The position numbers were made by a program, and so were the translations under genes. From Macrococcus lamae (GTDB lineage: Bacteria; Bacillota; Bacilli; Staphylococcales; Staphylococcaceae), in assembly GCF_004359545.1 (NCBI RefSeq), contig NZ_SCWB01000003.1:1-64000 (forward strand): 64,000 bases of DNA, in the 5' to 3' direction. The notes below the pieces were generated by a model. That model was not told where the DNA came from and ran no database searches. It saw only the letters and a list, made by a program, of their open reading frames with translations. Shown in pieces: positions 36,251-47,039 of the stretch; position 1 is the first letter of the stretch, and each line of letters opens with the position of its first letter.

Positions 36251-38620
36251 ATGAGTCTATTACATACAGCAGTAAGTCTACCGTTTATCGGGGCTATGCT
36301 TATACCTGCCATTTATTACTATAATAAAAGGATTCACCCGGGTTATTTTGCATTGATCATTCCTATAGCGGCAGCTATTTTATTTATATTAGCTCAACTA
36401 AATAATCAAATAAATCAAACGTTGAACTGGATGCCGCATATCGGATTGAATCTTAATTTTAGAATGGATGGTATCAGCCTGCTATTTTGCATGCTGATCA
36501 CTATTATAGGGGCACTTGTTATATTTTATTCGATACATTATTTGAACAAGAGAGAACAGCTCGGTCACTTCTATACATATTTATTACTCTTTATGGGAGC
36601 GATGCTCGGTGTTGTTCTTAGTGATAATGTGCTTGCACTCTATTTATTCTGGGAGCTGACAAGTATTTCAAGCTTTCTATTGATCGCCTTCTGGAACCAT
36701 AAGCAAAAATCACTGGAAGGCGCCTTGAAATCAATGCTGATAACAGTGCTCGGCGGTCTGATGCTCCTCGGAGGTCTACTGACATTAGTAACGATTACTA
36801 ATACGTTCAGTCTTCATGAAATGGTCAGTAAATCAGACGTGATCATACAGTCACCCTTATTCACTACTGCAATGGTATTTATACTGCTCGCGGCCTTCAC
36901 GAAGTCAGCTCAGTTCCCATTCCATATATGGCTTCCTGATGCAATGGAAGCACCGACTCCAGTCAGTGCTTACCTTCACTCAGCAACAATGGTTAAAGCA
37001 GGGGTCTATTTAATCGCAAGATTCACTCCAATATTTGCACTGTCGGCCAGCTGGATCTACATTGTAACATTCGTCGGAGCGCTTACATTGTTCTGGGCAT
37101 CATTCAATGCAGTGAAGCAGCAGGATTTAAAAGGGGTCCTTGCTTACAGCACTGTCAGTCAGCTCGGTCTGATGATGACGTTGCTCGGTATCGGCGGCCT
37201 TGGCGTTTACCATGATCATCAGCCTTTATTTTATGCAGCTGTTGCAGCATGTACATTCCATATCTTCAACCATGCATCATTTAAAGGAGCATTGTTTATG
37301 ATAGTAGGAATCATTGATCATGAAACGGGTACTCGTGATCTGCGTAAATTGTCAGGACTCATTCAATTGATGCCTGTGACTTTCACTGCTGCGATAATCA
37401 GCGCACTGAGCATGGCTGGTGTACCGCCGTTCAACGGCTTTCTTTCAAAGGAGATGTTCCTCTCCAGTATGTTTGACATCAGTGAAAGCAATATATTTAA
37501 TGGCCCATCGGTAGTTCTGCTGCTTGCACTTGTGATTATTGGAAGTTTATTTACATTCATCTACTCAGTAAAATTTATTAAAGATGTATTCTTCGGTCAT
37601 TCTCCTGCAGTTGATAAGCAAGTACACGAGGCGCCGTTATTTCTGTTACTGTCACCATTAGTTATGGTTGCAGTTGTAGTCATTACAGGGTTGTTTCCTA
37701 ATATTTTGACAGGTCTGATTGAAAGTGCCAGTTATGCTGTTCTTAATAAAGATATTGGACATCTCCATATTTCGCATTGGCATGGCATTAACCCTGCGTT
37801 AATCACGACATTGCTGATTTTTGCTATAGGTACAGCTCTTGTATTCGCCTATAAATATTGGCATTCTGTCTACTTATTACAGCGTCCAAACTGGACGTTC
37901 AACTATGTTTATCAGAAGGGCTTAACAGCAGTTGAGTCGATATCATATCATATCAATAATACGATTATTGCTTCTGGAATACGTAAGCATTTAATAATAA
38001 TTTTTACTGCATTGATTGTGATGACAGCGGTGTTTCTGGCGCAGTCACCTCTAAACTTCGGTGACTGGCAGTTATCAGAAGTAAGATTATTTGAACTGAT
38101 ACTTGTCGTACTGATTCTGATTGCTACTTATATGATCATTGTTGCTCAGTCACGTATATTCAGTATTATTATGCTTAGTGCCATCGGTTATTCCGTCGGA
38201 TTGTTCTTCGTCTTCTTCAATGCACCAGACCTCGCCTTGACTCAGCTGACGATTGAAACAATTTCTACAGCTCTGTTCTTAATGTGTTTCTATCATCTTC
38301 CTAAGCTATCACGCTATGAAGAAACTATTAAATTCAGACTGACTAATGCTGTTATTTCCGTTGGTGTCGGACTTGTTGTCACTATTATTGCTCTCATTGC
38401 ATATGGACATAGGTTCTCACCTTCTATTGCAGAATACTATATTAAGAACGTCTATGAACTTGCCGCAGGCAAAAATATGGTCAATGTCATACTTGTTGAC
38501 TTCCGGGGATTTGATACATTATTTGAATCTACTGTGCTAGGTATTGCCGGTATCGGAATCTATACGTTGATTAAATTACGCGACAAAAAGGAGGTTGAAC
38601 ATGAACAAACAGAGAAATGA
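36251..38620 (+). CDS. mnhA: Na+/H+ antiporter subunit A
   Basis: Largest subunit of the Mnh/Mrp multi-subunit antiporter that expels Na+ (or K+) in exchange for protons. The 789-residue protein has about 20 membrane helices and contains the NuoL-like motif LYLFWELTSISSFLL with the key Glu (about 134-148), the proton-path Lys region AFTKSAQFPFHIWLPDAM (about 214-231) and a C-terminal MnhB-like/DUF4040 region (about 610-780). GGGAGG lies upstream of the ATG. First of seven genes that overlap or touch. Confidence 0.96.
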   Translation: MSLLHTAVSLPFIGAMLIPAIYYYNKRIHPGYFALIIPIAAAILFILAQLNNQINQTLNWMPHIGLNLNFRMDGISLLFCMLITIIGALVIFYSIHYLNKREQLGHFYTYLLLFMGAMLGVVLSDNVLALYLFWELTSISSFLLIAFWNHKQKSLEGALKSMLITVLGGLMLLGGLLTLVTITNTFSLHEMVSKSDVIIQSPLFTTAMVFILLAAFTKSAQFPFHIWLPDAMEAPTPVSAYLHSATMVKAGVYLIARFTPIFALSASWIYIVTFVGALTLFWASFNAVKQQDLKGVLAYSTVSQLGLMMTLLGIGGLGVYHDHQPLFYAAVAACTFHIFNHASFKGALFMIVGIIDHETGTRDLRKLSGLIQLMPVTFTAAIISALSMAGVPPFNGFLSKEMFLSSMFDISESNIFNGPSVVLLLALVIIGSLFTFIYSVKFIKDVFFGHSPAVDKQVHEAPLFLLLSPLVMVAVVVITGLFPNILTGLIESASYAVLNKDIGHLHISHWHGINPALITTLLIFAIGTALVFAYKYWHSVYLLQRPNWTFNYVYQKGLTAVESISYHINNTIIASGIRKHLIIIFTALIVMTAVFLAQSPLNFGDWQLSEVRLFELILVVLILIATYMIIVAQSRIFSIIMLSAIGYSVGLFFVFFNAPDLALTQLTIETISTALFLMCFYHLPKLSRYEETIKFRLTNAVISVGVGLVVTIIALIAYGHRFSPSIAEYYIKNVYELAAGKNMVNVILVDFRGFDTLFESTVLGIAGIGIYTLIKLRDKKEVEHEQTEK

Positions 38621-39029
38621 TGTGATCTTTCAGTTCTGCACACTGGTCGTATTTTTCATCATTATAATGTTCAGCTTCTCCATTTTTCTAGGTGGCCACT
38701 ATACGCCTGGCGGCGGTTTTGTCGGCGGTCTTTTAGTTTCCGGCGCCCTCCTGCTCATTTTGATTGCTTATGATATTAGAACTTTGGAAAGAATCTTACC
38801 GATTGATTTTAAAAAAGTGATTGCTATCGGACTTGCGTTCTGTTATGCAACACCACTTATTGCATTATTAATGAATAAGCCTTTCTTTACTCACTTTTTC
38901 GGCGATCTGCATTTACCGCTGTTCGGTGATATTCACTGGCATACAGCCATGTTGTTTGATTTGGGCGTTATGCTTGCGGTCATCGGAACGACAATGACAA
39001 TCATTCTGACGATTGGAGAGAATGAATAA
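38601..39029 (+). CDS. mnhB: Na+/H+ antiporter subunit B
   Basis: A 142-residue four-helix subunit with [15 protein letters not shown] (about 27-41), the MnhB signature. The ATG at 38601 was chosen over a TTG six bases earlier because AAAGGAGG at 38587-38594 is at the right distance for the ATG. The gene starts 20 bases before the mnhA stop. Confidence 0.95.
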   Translation: MNKQRNDVIFQFCTLVVFFIIIMFSFSIFLGGHYTPGGGFVGGLLVSGALLLILIAYDIRTLERILPIDFKKVIAIGLAFCYATPLIALLMNKPFFTHFFGDLHLPLFGDIHWHTAMLFDLGVMLAVIGTTMTIILTIGENE

Positions 39030-39370
39030 TGGAAGTTATTATGATTATATTAAGCGGTATCCTCATATCTGCAAGTGTCTACCTTATGTTATCACGCAGC
39101 CTTCTCAGAATAATTATTGGTACGTCTGTATTGACTCATGCAGTTAATCTGCTGCTACTGACAATGGGCGGTCTGAAACAAGGGGCGATTCCGATATATG
39201 ATGAACATCTTAAACGCTATGTGGACCCGATACCCCAAGCACTTATACTAACAGCTATTGTTATCAGTTTCGCTGTCACGGCTTTCTTCTTAGTGCTTGC
39301 TTTCAGAAGTTATAAAGAGCTTGGAACTGATAATATGTCCATGATGAAAGGAGTGCCGGATGATGAGTAA
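39029..39370 (+). CDS. mnhC: Na+/H+ antiporter subunit C
   Basis: A 113-residue NuoK-like subunit with three membrane helices. [29 protein letters not shown] at about 10-38 (three helices in all) and [17 protein letters not shown] (about 66-82) are typical. The ATG overlaps the mnhB stop by one base (TAATG). Confidence 0.95.
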   Translation: MEVIMIILSGILISASVYLMLSRSLLRIIIGTSVLTHAVNLLLLTMGGLKQGAIPIYDEHLKRYVDPIPQALILTAIVISFAVTAFFLVLAFRSYKELGTDNMSMMKGVPDDE

Positions 39371-40835
39371 TCTATTAGTATTTCCTGTCATTATCCCGGC
39401 CATTTTTTCAATCATCTTAATCTTTATCGGTAAAAAACCGATATTGAAGAGAATGATTGTCTTAACCGGTGCAGTGACTACTACTATATTTGCAAGTGTC
39501 AACCTATGGTATGTTATCAATCATGGCATTCAGTTTCTTGAACTTGGTAACTGGCCGGTTCCATATAGCATCACATTAACCGTTGATCATTTAGGAGCGG
39601 CATTCGTTTTTACGTCATCTTTACTGACATCCCTTGTCATCATCTATTCCTATCAGTCCATCGGGATAGAACGTGAACGCTATTATTACTATGCTTCTCT
39701 GCTTTTTATGCTGACAGGTTTAAACGGTGCGTTTTCAACAGGTGATATTTTTAATCTGTTTGTATTCTTTGAAGTGTTTTTGATGAGCTCCTATGTACTT
39801 ATGATTATCGGTGGTACAAAGATTCAGCTGCAGGAAAGTATTAAATATATACTCGTCAATGTCATTTCATCTTCGTTCTTTGTTCTTGCGATTGCTATGC
39901 TCTATTCAGTTGTTGGTTCACTGAACATGGCAGATATCAGCATTAAGCTGTCAGGTCAGGAAAATCAGCCAATTATTACACTCTGTGCCATATTATTTAT
40001 CTTTGTGTTCGCCACTAAGGCTGGTATGTTTCCATTTTATTTCTGGCTGCCCGGTTCCTACTATGCCCCGCCGATTCCAATATTGACGTTATTCGGGGCC
40101 TTGCTTACTAAAGTCGGTGTTTATGCGATTATGCGGACATATGCGTTATTTTTCCCCACAGATGTTGTCGAATCATTTATAATGATTATCTCACTGTTGA
40201 CCATCTGCTTTGGTTGTATCGGGGTGCTCGCATATAAAGATATGAAGAAGATTATCATCTACAACATCATGATTGCTGTTGGCGTCATTTTAGCTGGTGT
40301 CAGCTTATTAACAACAGACAGTATGATTGGCGCAATTTATTATGTCTTTAACGATATTTTAATTAAAGCTGCATTGTTTATGCTAGTCGGTGTCATTATC
40401 CATATTACTGGTGAGACGCAGATCAATAAGCTTGGTGGAATGATTAAAGAATATCCTGTTCTTGGCTGGACATTTTTTATCGCTGCTTTGTCACTTGCAG
40501 GAATTCCGCCTTTCAGTGGTTTTTACGGTAAGTATTACATTGTTAAAGCCGCAATTGCAGAAGGAAACATCCTTGCCGCAGTCATCATTTTATTAAGCAG
40601 TCTTGTTGTGCTGTACTCTGTCATTCGTATATTCATCCAAGTATTCTGGGGCACTCCAGTGTTGCTCAACAGTCCAGCCAGACCTTATAATAAACTGCTG
40701 ATCATCAGCGTGATTACTACACTTCTTGCTGTTGCCTTCGGAGTATATGCAGAACAGCTCTATCCGCTATTCTATCAAGCAGCAGTTACACTGACTGAAC
40801 CGTCTCATTATACACAGATTCTGGAGGTGAAATAA
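39360..40835 (+). CDS. mnhD: Na+/H+ antiporter subunit D
   Basis: A 491-residue NuoN/NuoM-like subunit with about 14 helices. The conserved Glu is in [14 protein letters not shown] (about 136-149) and the Lys in [22 protein letters not shown] (about 217-238). The first of two tandem ATGs is six bases from AAGGAG and is kept; the second is equally possible. It overlaps mnhC by 11 bases. Confidence 0.95.
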   Translation: MMSNLLVFPVIIPAIFSIILIFIGKKPILKRMIVLTGAVTTTIFASVNLWYVINHGIQFLELGNWPVPYSITLTVDHLGAAFVFTSSLLTSLVIIYSYQSIGIERERYYYYASLLFMLTGLNGAFSTGDIFNLFVFFEVFLMSSYVLMIIGGTKIQLQESIKYILVNVISSSFFVLAIAMLYSVVGSLNMADISIKLSGQENQPIITLCAILFIFVFATKAGMFPFYFWLPGSYYAPPIPILTLFGALLTKVGVYAIMRTYALFFPTDVVESFIMIISLLTICFGCIGVLAYKDMKKIIIYNIMIAVGVILAGVSLLTTDSMIGAIYYVFNDILIKAALFMLVGVIIHITGETQINKLGGMIKEYPVLGWTFFIAALSLAGIPPFSGFYGKYYIVKAAIAEGNILAAVIILLSSLVVLYSVIRIFIQVFWGTPVLLNSPARPYNKLLIISVITTLLAVAFGVYAEQLYPLFYQAAVTLTEPSHYTQILEVK

Positions 40836-41314
40836 TGGCGATACAGTTTCTGATCAATGTTTCACTGACAATGCTATGGTGTATGATTACTATGAGTTTT
40901 TCCTTCGGTAATATGGTTCTTGGTTTCATATTCGGTCTATTTGCGGTGTTCATCATGAGACCATTTCTGCCTGGACGCTTCTATTTAAGACCACTCGTTA
41001 AAAGCATCAGACTTGGATTCATCTTTATCATTGAACTATTCAAGGCTAATATTCATGTATTTAAGATCGTCATTTCCAAGGAAATCAATATAACACCTGC
41101 ATTTTTCGCCTATCCAACAGAACTGACAAAGGACTGGGAAATATCATTACTATCGCAGATGATTACATTGACACCCGGCACAGTAGTTGTAGCTGTCAGT
41201 GATGACCGCAAAACACTTTATATTCATGCCATTAATTTTTCAAATCTGGAAGATGAAATAGAAGGAATCCGTTCATCATTTGAAGCAGCTATTAAGGAGA
41301 TTGGTATACGATGA
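40835..41314 (+). CDS. mnhE: Na+/H+ antiporter subunit E
   Basis: A 159-residue subunit with two to three N-terminal helices and a cytoplasmic domain. [20 protein letters not shown] (about 51-70) and [19 protein letters not shown] (about 105-123) are MnhE signatures. It overlaps the mnhD stop by one base and mnhF by four. Confidence 0.94.
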   Translation: MAIQFLINVSLTMLWCMITMSFSFGNMVLGFIFGLFAVFIMRPFLPGRFYLRPLVKSIRLGFIFIIELFKANIHVFKIVISKEINITPAFFAYPTELTKDWEISLLSQMITLTPGTVVVAVSDDRKTLYIHAINFSNLEDEIEGIRSSFEAAIKEIGIR

Positions 41315-41595
41315 CTATCGTAGTGATAATAGCGCTTATTATCGTAGCAGTTAGTATGCTCGGCTTTTTGTACCGTGCAATAAAAGGTCCTAGTGTTGCT
41401 GACCGGGTTGTCGCACTCGATGCACTTGGTATTTCTCTCATGGCCATCATCGCACTGTTTTCAATATTGCTTAATACAACGCATTACATCGGTATTATTA
41501 TGCTGCTAGCCATATTGTCATTTCTCGGAACAGCATCATTTGCTAAATTTATGGATAGAGGAGAGATCATTGAATATGATAGACACAATCATTAA
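41311..41595 (+). CDS. mnhF: Na+/H+ antiporter subunit F
   Basis: A 94-residue three-helix subunit with [20 protein letters not shown] (about 22-41), the family hallmark, and [15 protein letters not shown] near the end. AAGGAG precedes the ATG, which overlaps the mnhE stop (ATGA). Confidence 0.94.
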   Translation: MTIVVIIALIIVAVSMLGFLYRAIKGPSVADRVVALDALGISLMAIIALFSILLNTTHYIGIIMLLAILSFLGTASFAKFMDRGEIIEYDRHNH

Positions 41596-41917
41596 TATAG
41601 CCGCAATGATTTTCATTCTCCTTGGAGCGACGATGAGCTTCGTCAGCGCACTCGGTCTATACAGGCTTCCTGATGTTTATACTCGAGCACATTCTGCCAG
41701 CAAAGCATCGACACTTGGAGTAATGTTCATCATGACAGGTGTGCTCTTGTTTTTTATAGCAAAGGATCATCAGTTTCAACCATCTCTGCTGCTTGCTATT
41801 CTGTTCATTTTTCTGACTGGACCTATCGGCGGTCATCTTATTATGAGAAGTGCCTATTACATCGGCGTACCCTATACTAAGAAAACCGTAAGAGATGACT
41901 TAAAGAACGCAAAGTAA
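41576..41917 (+). CDS. mnhG: Na+/H+ antiporter subunit G
   Basis: A subunit of about 113 residues with three helices and the motif [21 protein letters not shown] (about 24-44). Start is ambiguous: ATG at 41576 gives the usual N-terminus, while TTG at 41570 is better spaced from AGGAG (41559-41563). Either way it overlaps the mnhF end. Last gene of the operon, followed by a strong terminator. Confidence 0.93.
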   Translation: MIDTIINIAAMIFILLGATMSFVSALGLYRLPDVYTRAHSASKASTLGVMFIMTGVLLFFIAKDHQFQPSLLLAILFIFLTGPIGGHLIMRSAYYIGVPYTKKTVRDDLKNAK

Positions 41918-41933
41918 ATCATTTTGCTAAACA

Positions 41934-41991
41934 ATTAAAGCGAACCATCTAAAGATTTGTCATTAAAAATCTTTGAATGGTTCGCTTTAAT
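41934..41991. terminator. Bidirectional terminator after mnhG
   Basis: Long hairpin with a 15-base outer stem (ATTAAAGCGAACCAT and complement) and an inner AAAGATTT/AAATCTTT stem. It lies between the convergent mnh operon and thioesterase gene. Confidence 0.9.
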
Positions 41992-42007
41992 ATTATATAA
42001 ATATGTA

Positions 42008-42406
42008 TTATCTCAACTGTTTGACGGCGACTGTACAACGCGCTGCTGACAGAAGCCGGTCAGCATCATCGTATACTTTAATATCCCATACATGTGTCGA
42101 TTTTCCTTGATGCAATATTTCTCCGATTGCTGTTACTCTGCCCGCTCGGACAGAAGATACGTGATTGGCACTGATCTCCAGTCCAAGACCTATTTCCTTA
42201 TCCAGGTCGATTAAATCGGCTGTTCCCATAGAAGCTACAGTTTCACTTAAAGCAACACTTGCACCGCCGTGGAGACAGCCGAAGGGCTGCTTCACTTTGT
42301 CTGTAACAGGCATGCTGATTGCCAGTCTACCTGGTGTTCTTTTTTCAATTTTCATTTCAAAATATGTCAATAGGCTATCAGTATTAAACAATTCATTAAA
42401 ATCCAT
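42008..42406 (-). CDS. PaaI-type hotdog thioesterase (MenI/YuxO-like)
   Basis: A 132-residue hotdog-fold acyl-CoA thioesterase with the signature GCLHGGASVALSETVASMG (about 43-61), in which HGG and the downstream Glu form the active site. B. subtilis YuxO, also next to the mrp operon, is a 1,4-dihydroxy-2-naphthoyl-CoA thioesterase of menaquinone synthesis, so the same job is plausible here. No men genes are in the window to confirm this. Confidence 0.8.
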   Translation of the reverse strand: MDFNELFNTDSLLTYFEMKIEKRTPGRLAISMPVTDKVKQPFGCLHGGASVALSETVASMGTADLIDLDKEIGLGLEISANHVSSVRAGRVTAIGEILHQGKSTHVWDIKVYDDADRLLSAARCTVAVKQLR

Positions 42407-42425
42407 ATGAAAATCCCCTTTTTGA

Positions 42426-43736
42426 CTATAATACCATAGCGGCGATGAAGCCGAATATGATCAAAGGAATATTAAAAAGTAAAAATGTCGGTACGCATGT
42501 ATCCCAAATATGATGATGCTGGCCATCCATGTTAAGTCCCGCAGTAGGACCAAGTGTTGAATCACTTGCCGGGCTTCCCGCATCACCTAACGCACCCGCT
42601 GTACCGATGATACTGATAATAGCAAGACTTGAAAGTCCCATGGCGTCACCGAATGGAATGAATAATGCTGCTATTATTGGGATTGTGGCAAAAGATGACC
42701 CGATACCTAACGTTACAACAAGACCGACGATCAGCATAAAGATAATTCCTAGTGGTTTACTGCCACCTGTCAGACTGACCATATCTTCAACAAGTGTCGT
42801 TACCTGTCCGGACTCTGTCATCACGTGAGCAAAGCCATTCGCTGTCAGCATGACCACTCCGATATATGCCATTATTTTAATACCTGTAGTCAGCTCATTG
42901 TCCATCGTACGCCAGTTAAAGACCCCAGAGATGAAGAAGATCAGAATTCCTGCAAGTGCCCCGAAAATCATTGATTCGGTCGTCATCTGAATGATAAACG
43001 TCCCTAGTATGGCAGCGATTGTCACAACTACTGTATAAGGCTTAATCACCTTTGCTGTAAATACTTCATCTGACACCGTTTTATATGTTCTCGGCTTTCT
43101 ATAGATAATAAGACCAAGTATCAGACCAACTACAAATCCTAATGACGGAATAATCATTGCTTTCCATATATCATCAAACTGAATCGTATAATGCGCCTGG
43201 TCGAAACCTTTTTTAATGATTTCCTGGAAGATGTGTCCGAAACCAAATGGCAGGAGTACATAAGGGAAACAAAGACCAAATGTCAGAATAACGGCAATCA
43301 TTCTTCTATCCATCTTCAATTCATTGAATAAGCTGAGCAGTGGTGGAATGATAATAGGAATAAAAGCGATATGAACAGGAATCAGATTTTGTGACATACA
43401 TGCAAGTAAAGTAAGTGAAACAATAATGACAAGCTTAGTCACTGTTCGCGTTTTCACTGTACTGTCAACACGTATGATATTGATTATTTTTCCGATAAAG
43501 TAGTCGGTGATCCCGCTGTAGGAAATGAGTGCAGCAAACCCTCCAAGAAGTGCATAACTCAGCGCTACTTCTGAACCATCCCCTATTCCATCTGTGAATG
43601 CACCGATTGTTTCATTCAGGCCCATACCCGCAGTCAGACCGCCTACTAGCGCACCGACGAATAAAGCAAGCACGACATTCAAACGACATAAACTTAAAAT
43701 AACCATTACGATTACTGCTATTAATACTGCGTTCAT
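42426..43736 (-). CDS. Na+/H+ antiporter family protein (YuiF type)
   Basis: A 436-residue protein with about 11-12 membrane helices of the NhaC/ion-transporter superfamily. Conserved-looking polar stretches in membrane regions include GLNETIGAFTDGIGDGSEVALSYALLGG at about 39-66, SSFATIPIIAALFIPFG (about 350) and GTAGALGDAGSPASDSTLGP (about 379-398). The ion or organic substrate is unknown; YuiF of B. subtilis is the nearest recalled relative. It is upstream of the thioesterase gene on the same strand with a 19-base gap. Confidence 0.83.
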   Translation of the reverse strand: MNAVLIAVIVMVILSLCRLNVVLALFVGALVGGLTAGMGLNETIGAFTDGIGDGSEVALSYALLGGFAALISYSGITDYFIGKIINIIRVDSTVKTRTVTKLVIIVSLTLLACMSQNLIPVHIAFIPIIIPPLLSLFNELKMDRRMIAVILTFGLCFPYVLLPFGFGHIFQEIIKKGFDQAHYTIQFDDIWKAMIIPSLGFVVGLILGLIIYRKPRTYKTVSDEVFTAKVIKPYTVVVTIAAILGTFIIQMTTESMIFGALAGILIFFISGVFNWRTMDNELTTGIKIMAYIGVVMLTANGFAHVMTESGQVTTLVEDMVSLTGGSKPLGIIFMLIVGLVVTLGIGSSFATIPIIAALFIPFGDAMGLSSLAIISIIGTAGALGDAGSPASDSTLGPTAGLNMDGQHHHIWDTCVPTFLLFNIPLIIFGFIAAMVL

Positions 43737-43803
43737 AATAAACCTCTATCCTTTAGTTTGGTAAAGTGATACCATACTAAAGTAACTTATTTGAATTGTT
43801 GTG

Positions 43804-44904
43804 TCAACCTTTATGAAATAGTGAATGATATATTTGAATCATAAAATATATTGGCAGCTTTACCTGGATTTTCAGCAGGCTGAACGGCTTATGATAATAA
43901 TGGGCATAAGAATCATAGGAATCAGATGATAAACTGACCAGTCCCATAGCTATCTGTTTTTCACGTATGACATCCGAAGGAAATAACTGATATTCTGGTG
44001 TCTGGATACGGTACTTATAGGCAGTGCGCTGTAATGATAAAGATTCCCCGTAAGTCGTCATTCGCTGCTTGTTAACTGAACTAATCATTAAAACGACAGG
44101 CTGAACGTTATACTGGAAACCATAATGCAGCATATCGAATAATACAGCCGAAGTGTTTTCATCAGCACTTACAGCAATGCCGGAACGAGCGATTCTGTCT
44201 ATTTGATTTTCCTCCTGATGATAGATGACAAATAGAACACTCACATCATCTGTCTGCTGAACTGCTAATATAAGTGGAATTAAATCAGGCAGTTCAGTAT
44301 TCAGATCAATCGGTATAAGTAATACGTTCCTAACAATATCACCAGTACGCCATTCAATAGCAGCAGCTTGCTTGTCAGAGCATGCTGGAAGCAGCTGATA
44401 CAGCTCATGCTGAGTAAATTCTGTCATTGTCCCTTTTAAACCATTGATTATTTTAATTAAGTCATCTTTAAAAGTAACTGACGTTAGATTTTTCATTGAT
44501 TCAATAAGTTCTTCAGATACAGCAGCTTGATAAGCGGTAATTGTAGCAGGCGCAGTAAATTTAACAGTCCATGCAAGCGCCTTAAGCATTGGCTCGTCAA
44601 AGTATTTTGTGAGTACATTGAAATTAACAGTGATAGAGGCGTTCATCAAGTCAGTCAGCACTTCTACTACGGTGTCATGGAGTAACAACTGCTGCTCCAT
44701 TGAAAATCGTTTAGGATTATCAAGATTGATTCCTACGATTCTCAATTCTTCATCTACAATATCTAGAGCATCGTGCTTCTCAAGATAATATATCTCTACA
44801 TGCTTATTCACTGTTTCATTTTCTGTAGGGACCCATTGACCATAATGAAAAGGTAAAAAACACACATAGACTTCGTCTATATGTGTATGGGGTGGATGTG
44901 TCAT
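43804..44904 (-). CDS. Unrecognised 366-residue protein between YuiB and YuiF genes
   Basis: I do not recognise this protein. ATG 44902-44904 is chosen because AGGAGA lies six bases upstream; an earlier in-frame start would overlap the yuiB end. The N-terminus MTHPPHTHIDEVYVCFLPFH is His-rich, the centre is mixed alpha/beta (VRNVLLIPIDL, VSVLFVIYHQEEN) and the C-terminus (LPIYFMIQIYHSLFHKG) is amphipathic to hydrophobic. In B. subtilis and S. aureus a leucyl aminopeptidase gene lies near yuiF; the middle of this protein faintly suggests a peptidase-like core, but the PepA motif NTDAEGR is absent. No signal peptide. Confidence 0.65.
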   Translation of the reverse strand: MTHPPHTHIDEVYVCFLPFHYGQWVPTENETVNKHVEIYYLEKHDALDIVDEELRIVGINLDNPKRFSMEQQLLLHDTVVEVLTDLMNASITVNFNVLTKYFDEPMLKALAWTVKFTAPATITAYQAAVSEELIESMKNLTSVTFKDDLIKIINGLKGTMTEFTQHELYQLLPACSDKQAAAIEWRTGDIVRNVLLIPIDLNTELPDLIPLILAVQQTDDVSVLFVIYHQEENQIDRIARSGIAVSADENTSAVLFDMLHYGFQYNVQPVVLMISSVNKQRMTTYGESLSLQRTAYKYRIQTPEYQLFPSDVIREKQIAMGLVSLSSDSYDSYAHYYHKPFSLLKIQVKLPIYFMIQIYHSLFHKG

Positions 44905-44914
44905 AATATCTCTC

Positions 44915-45235
44915 CTAGAACATAGTATAACCGCTGCTACGTAAGCTTCTAATAACAAATCCTGCTACTAATGCTCCAAAGAGTCCACCGGAAAGCATAA
45001 TGATATCAGCAGGTAATAAATGTGTCAAACCAGACAATAGTTTTTGAAATGCAAATTTAGGTTTCAGAAAATAATCAGCTGTTGATATTTTATCAACAAT
45101 TGCACAGACAACCAGCGGATAAAACCCTGCCATTATCCATGTAGCTTTAAGCAGCATGTTTAAAATAAATGCAATTCCAAAAAATAATACAAAGAACAAT
45201 AATACACTAATAATTAACTGAACTAAAGCAGTCAT
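44915..45235 (-). CDS. YuiB family membrane protein
   Basis: A 106-residue protein with three membrane segments (about 5-28, 34-48 and 74-95). FFVLFFGIAFILNMLLK (about 15-31) and the C-terminal RSSGYTMF match the B. subtilis YuiB family as I recall it. Function unknown. It overlaps the Nudix gene stop by one base and precedes the unrecognised 366-residue gene by ten bases. Confidence 0.78.
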   Translation of the reverse strand: MTALVQLIISVLLFFVLFFGIAFILNMLLKATWIMAGFYPLVVCAIVDKISTADYFLKPKFAFQKLLSGLTHLLPADIIMLSGGLFGALVAGFVIRSLRSSGYTMF

Positions 45236-45726
45236 TATTGCCTCCTAAAAAATAAATGATATGTTGAATAGTTGAATTGTTTGCCTGGGGGTGTCTTACT
45301 GTTCAAAGGAAGCGGTTCTGATAAATTGTTAATAAATTCATGGACCATGGGTGAACACATCGAATCTGCAAGCAGAAAATCAGGTTTTTCCCATTTGACG
45401 TTTTTAATCTCGTCGTTAGGCAGTGAGATAGTGATTTCTGTAGTGAGTGGCTTTACAAGAAAAATAATCATATTGTCGGAAATCAACTCTTTAATGACGC
45501 CGCTTCTCACACCAATGACTCCCATAACTTCTCCTATTATACCGGTTTCTTCTTGCAATTCACGAAGTACTGCCTGATCAGCTGTTTCTCCGGCGTCAAC
45601 AAAACCTGCACACATCGACCACATATCTTTCAGACCACCGTACTGTTTCTGAACGACCAGCCACTCATCGTGCTCATTGATAACAATTGCTGCAGCACCT
45701 AGCCAGACATTCCCGCATTTACTCAT
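45235..45726 (-). CDS. Nudix hydrolase
   Basis: A 163-residue Nudix enzyme. The Nudix box G-x5-E-x7-REUxEExGU is complete in GFVDAGETADQAVLRELQEE (about 41-60), so it should hydrolyse a nucleoside diphosphate linked to another moiety with Mg2+. The substrate cannot be told from sequence. It heads a coupled group with yuiB and the 366-residue gene. Confidence 0.87.
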   Translation of the reverse strand: MSKCGNVWLGAAAIVINEHDEWLVVQKQYGGLKDMWSMCAGFVDAGETADQAVLRELQEETGIIGEVMGVIGVRSGVIKELISDNMIIFLVKPLTTEITISLPNDEIKNVKWEKPDFLLADSMCSPMVHEFINNLSEPLPLNSKTPPGKQFNYSTYHLFFRRQ

Positions 45727-45743
45727 AACAATCCCCCTGATAA

Positions 45744-45775
45744 GAAAAAGAGACTTGCTGTTTACAAGTCTCTTT
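45744..45775 (-). terminator. Terminator of ndh
   Basis: Stem AAAGAGACTTG / CAAGTCTCTTT with a short loop, followed on the minus strand by TTTCTT. It separates ndh from the Nudix gene. Confidence 0.85.
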
Positions 45776-45797
45776 AATCGATTTAAAAACGGTTTTT

Positions 45798-47015
45798 TTA
45801 CAGGAATTTACCTTTTTTGAATGCTACACCTGTACCACCGATTTTAAATAGTGCACGTGTATCGATTACTTTCTTCATAAACGCAGCTTTTTTACCTGTA
45901 ATTTCTTTACCGAAGACTACACCGACACCATCATGTGACCCGAGTGACGCTACTGTACCTTTATCATCGTATTTAAACGTACCCAGTTGATCGTTGTTCA
46001 GTAATTTAACGATCTGCTTAGCAGTGAATTCACCTTGCTGCATAGCAATTTGAGCTGTAGTCGGTAATGGACGTTTGTTATCTCCTTCACCAGACATCAC
46101 TGCTGAACAGTCACCGATGACAAAGATATCATCGTAACCATCGATGCGAAGATCGTCACGAACAACAATACGGCCGCGTTTAACGCCTTCAAATGATTCT
46201 TCCATCAAGTGGCTGCCGCGGACACCAGCTGCCCAGATTACAGTGTTAGCATACAGCTGTTCTTCCTGTTCCCCGTTTTTCACAACGAAACCATTTTCGT
46301 TTGCTGCAACAATAGGTGTAGCGATTTTAAATTCAACACCGCGAGCTTCAAGGTAATCAACAACATAATTCACCAATTTGTCTGAGAACATCGGAAGCAT
46401 TTTTGGAGCAGCTTCTACACAAGTCATTTTAACTTTTGCTTGATCGATACCGTATTTTTTACATAACTCAGGCATTCTCTCAGTCAATTCACCTAATAGT
46501 TCAATGCCGGTAAACCCAGCCCCACCTACAAGTATTGATAGATCTTTTTCATCTTTGTCAGTACTTTGTGCATAATTAGCAAAACGTTCTTCGATATGAG
46601 CTGAAATGCGTCTTGCAGTATTGATGTTCTCGATCTGGAAGGCATGCTCTTTCATTCCACTGATGCCGAATGTCTCAGATTCAAATCCTAATGCAACGAC
46701 AAGAATATCAAATTTGAAAGTACCGTTAGTTGTTTCAATCGTTTTTTCATCGCGGTTAATCTTTGTCACTTCAGCAGCCACAAAATCTACTTTAGATGCA
46801 TCTAGAACACTCGCTACTGGATATAAACAGTCTTTATATTCACGTGTCCCAGCTGAAGCTTCATGCAACCATGTTGCTTCGTAATGATATTCATTTTTGT
46901 TGATCAGCGTAATATCACAGTCCTGAGCTGATACTAATTTCTGTAATTTTGCGATTGTCTGCAGGCCAGCATAACCAGCACCTAATACAACAACCTTTTT
47001 TCTTTCGAAACTCAT
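45798..47015 (-). CDS. ndh: Type II NADH:quinone oxidoreductase
   Basis: NDH-2 passes electrons from NADH to menaquinone at the inner membrane face without pumping protons. The 405-residue protein has the FAD site [12 protein letters not shown] (about 8-19), the [17 protein letters not shown] stretch (about 40-56), the NAD site [16 protein letters not shown] (about 158-173), the quinone-site motif [10 protein letters not shown] (about 313-322) and an amphipathic C-terminus. It closely resembles staphylococcal Ndh. ATG 47013-47015 is preferred among three nearby starts by distance to AGGTGA. A Rex-like site lies upstream. Confidence 0.95.
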   Translation of the reverse strand: MSFERKKVVVLGAGYAGLQTIAKLQKLVSAQDCDITLINKNEYHYEATWLHEASAGTREYKDCLYPVASVLDASKVDFVAAEVTKINRDEKTIETTNGTFKFDILVVALGFESETFGISGMKEHAFQIENINTARRISAHIEERFANYAQSTDKDEKDLSILVGGAGFTGIELLGELTERMPELCKKYGIDQAKVKMTCVEAAPKMLPMFSDKLVNYVVDYLEARGVEFKIATPIVAANENGFVVKNGEQEEQLYANTVIWAAGVRGSHLMEESFEGVKRGRIVVRDDLRIDGYDDIFVIGDCSAVMSGEGDNKRPLPTTAQIAMQQGEFTAKQIVKLLNNDQLGTFKYDDKGTVASLGSHDGVGVVFGKEITGKKAAFMKKVIDTRALFKIGGTGVAFKKGKFL

Positions 47016-47039
47016 CATATTCACCTGTCTTTTAAGATT

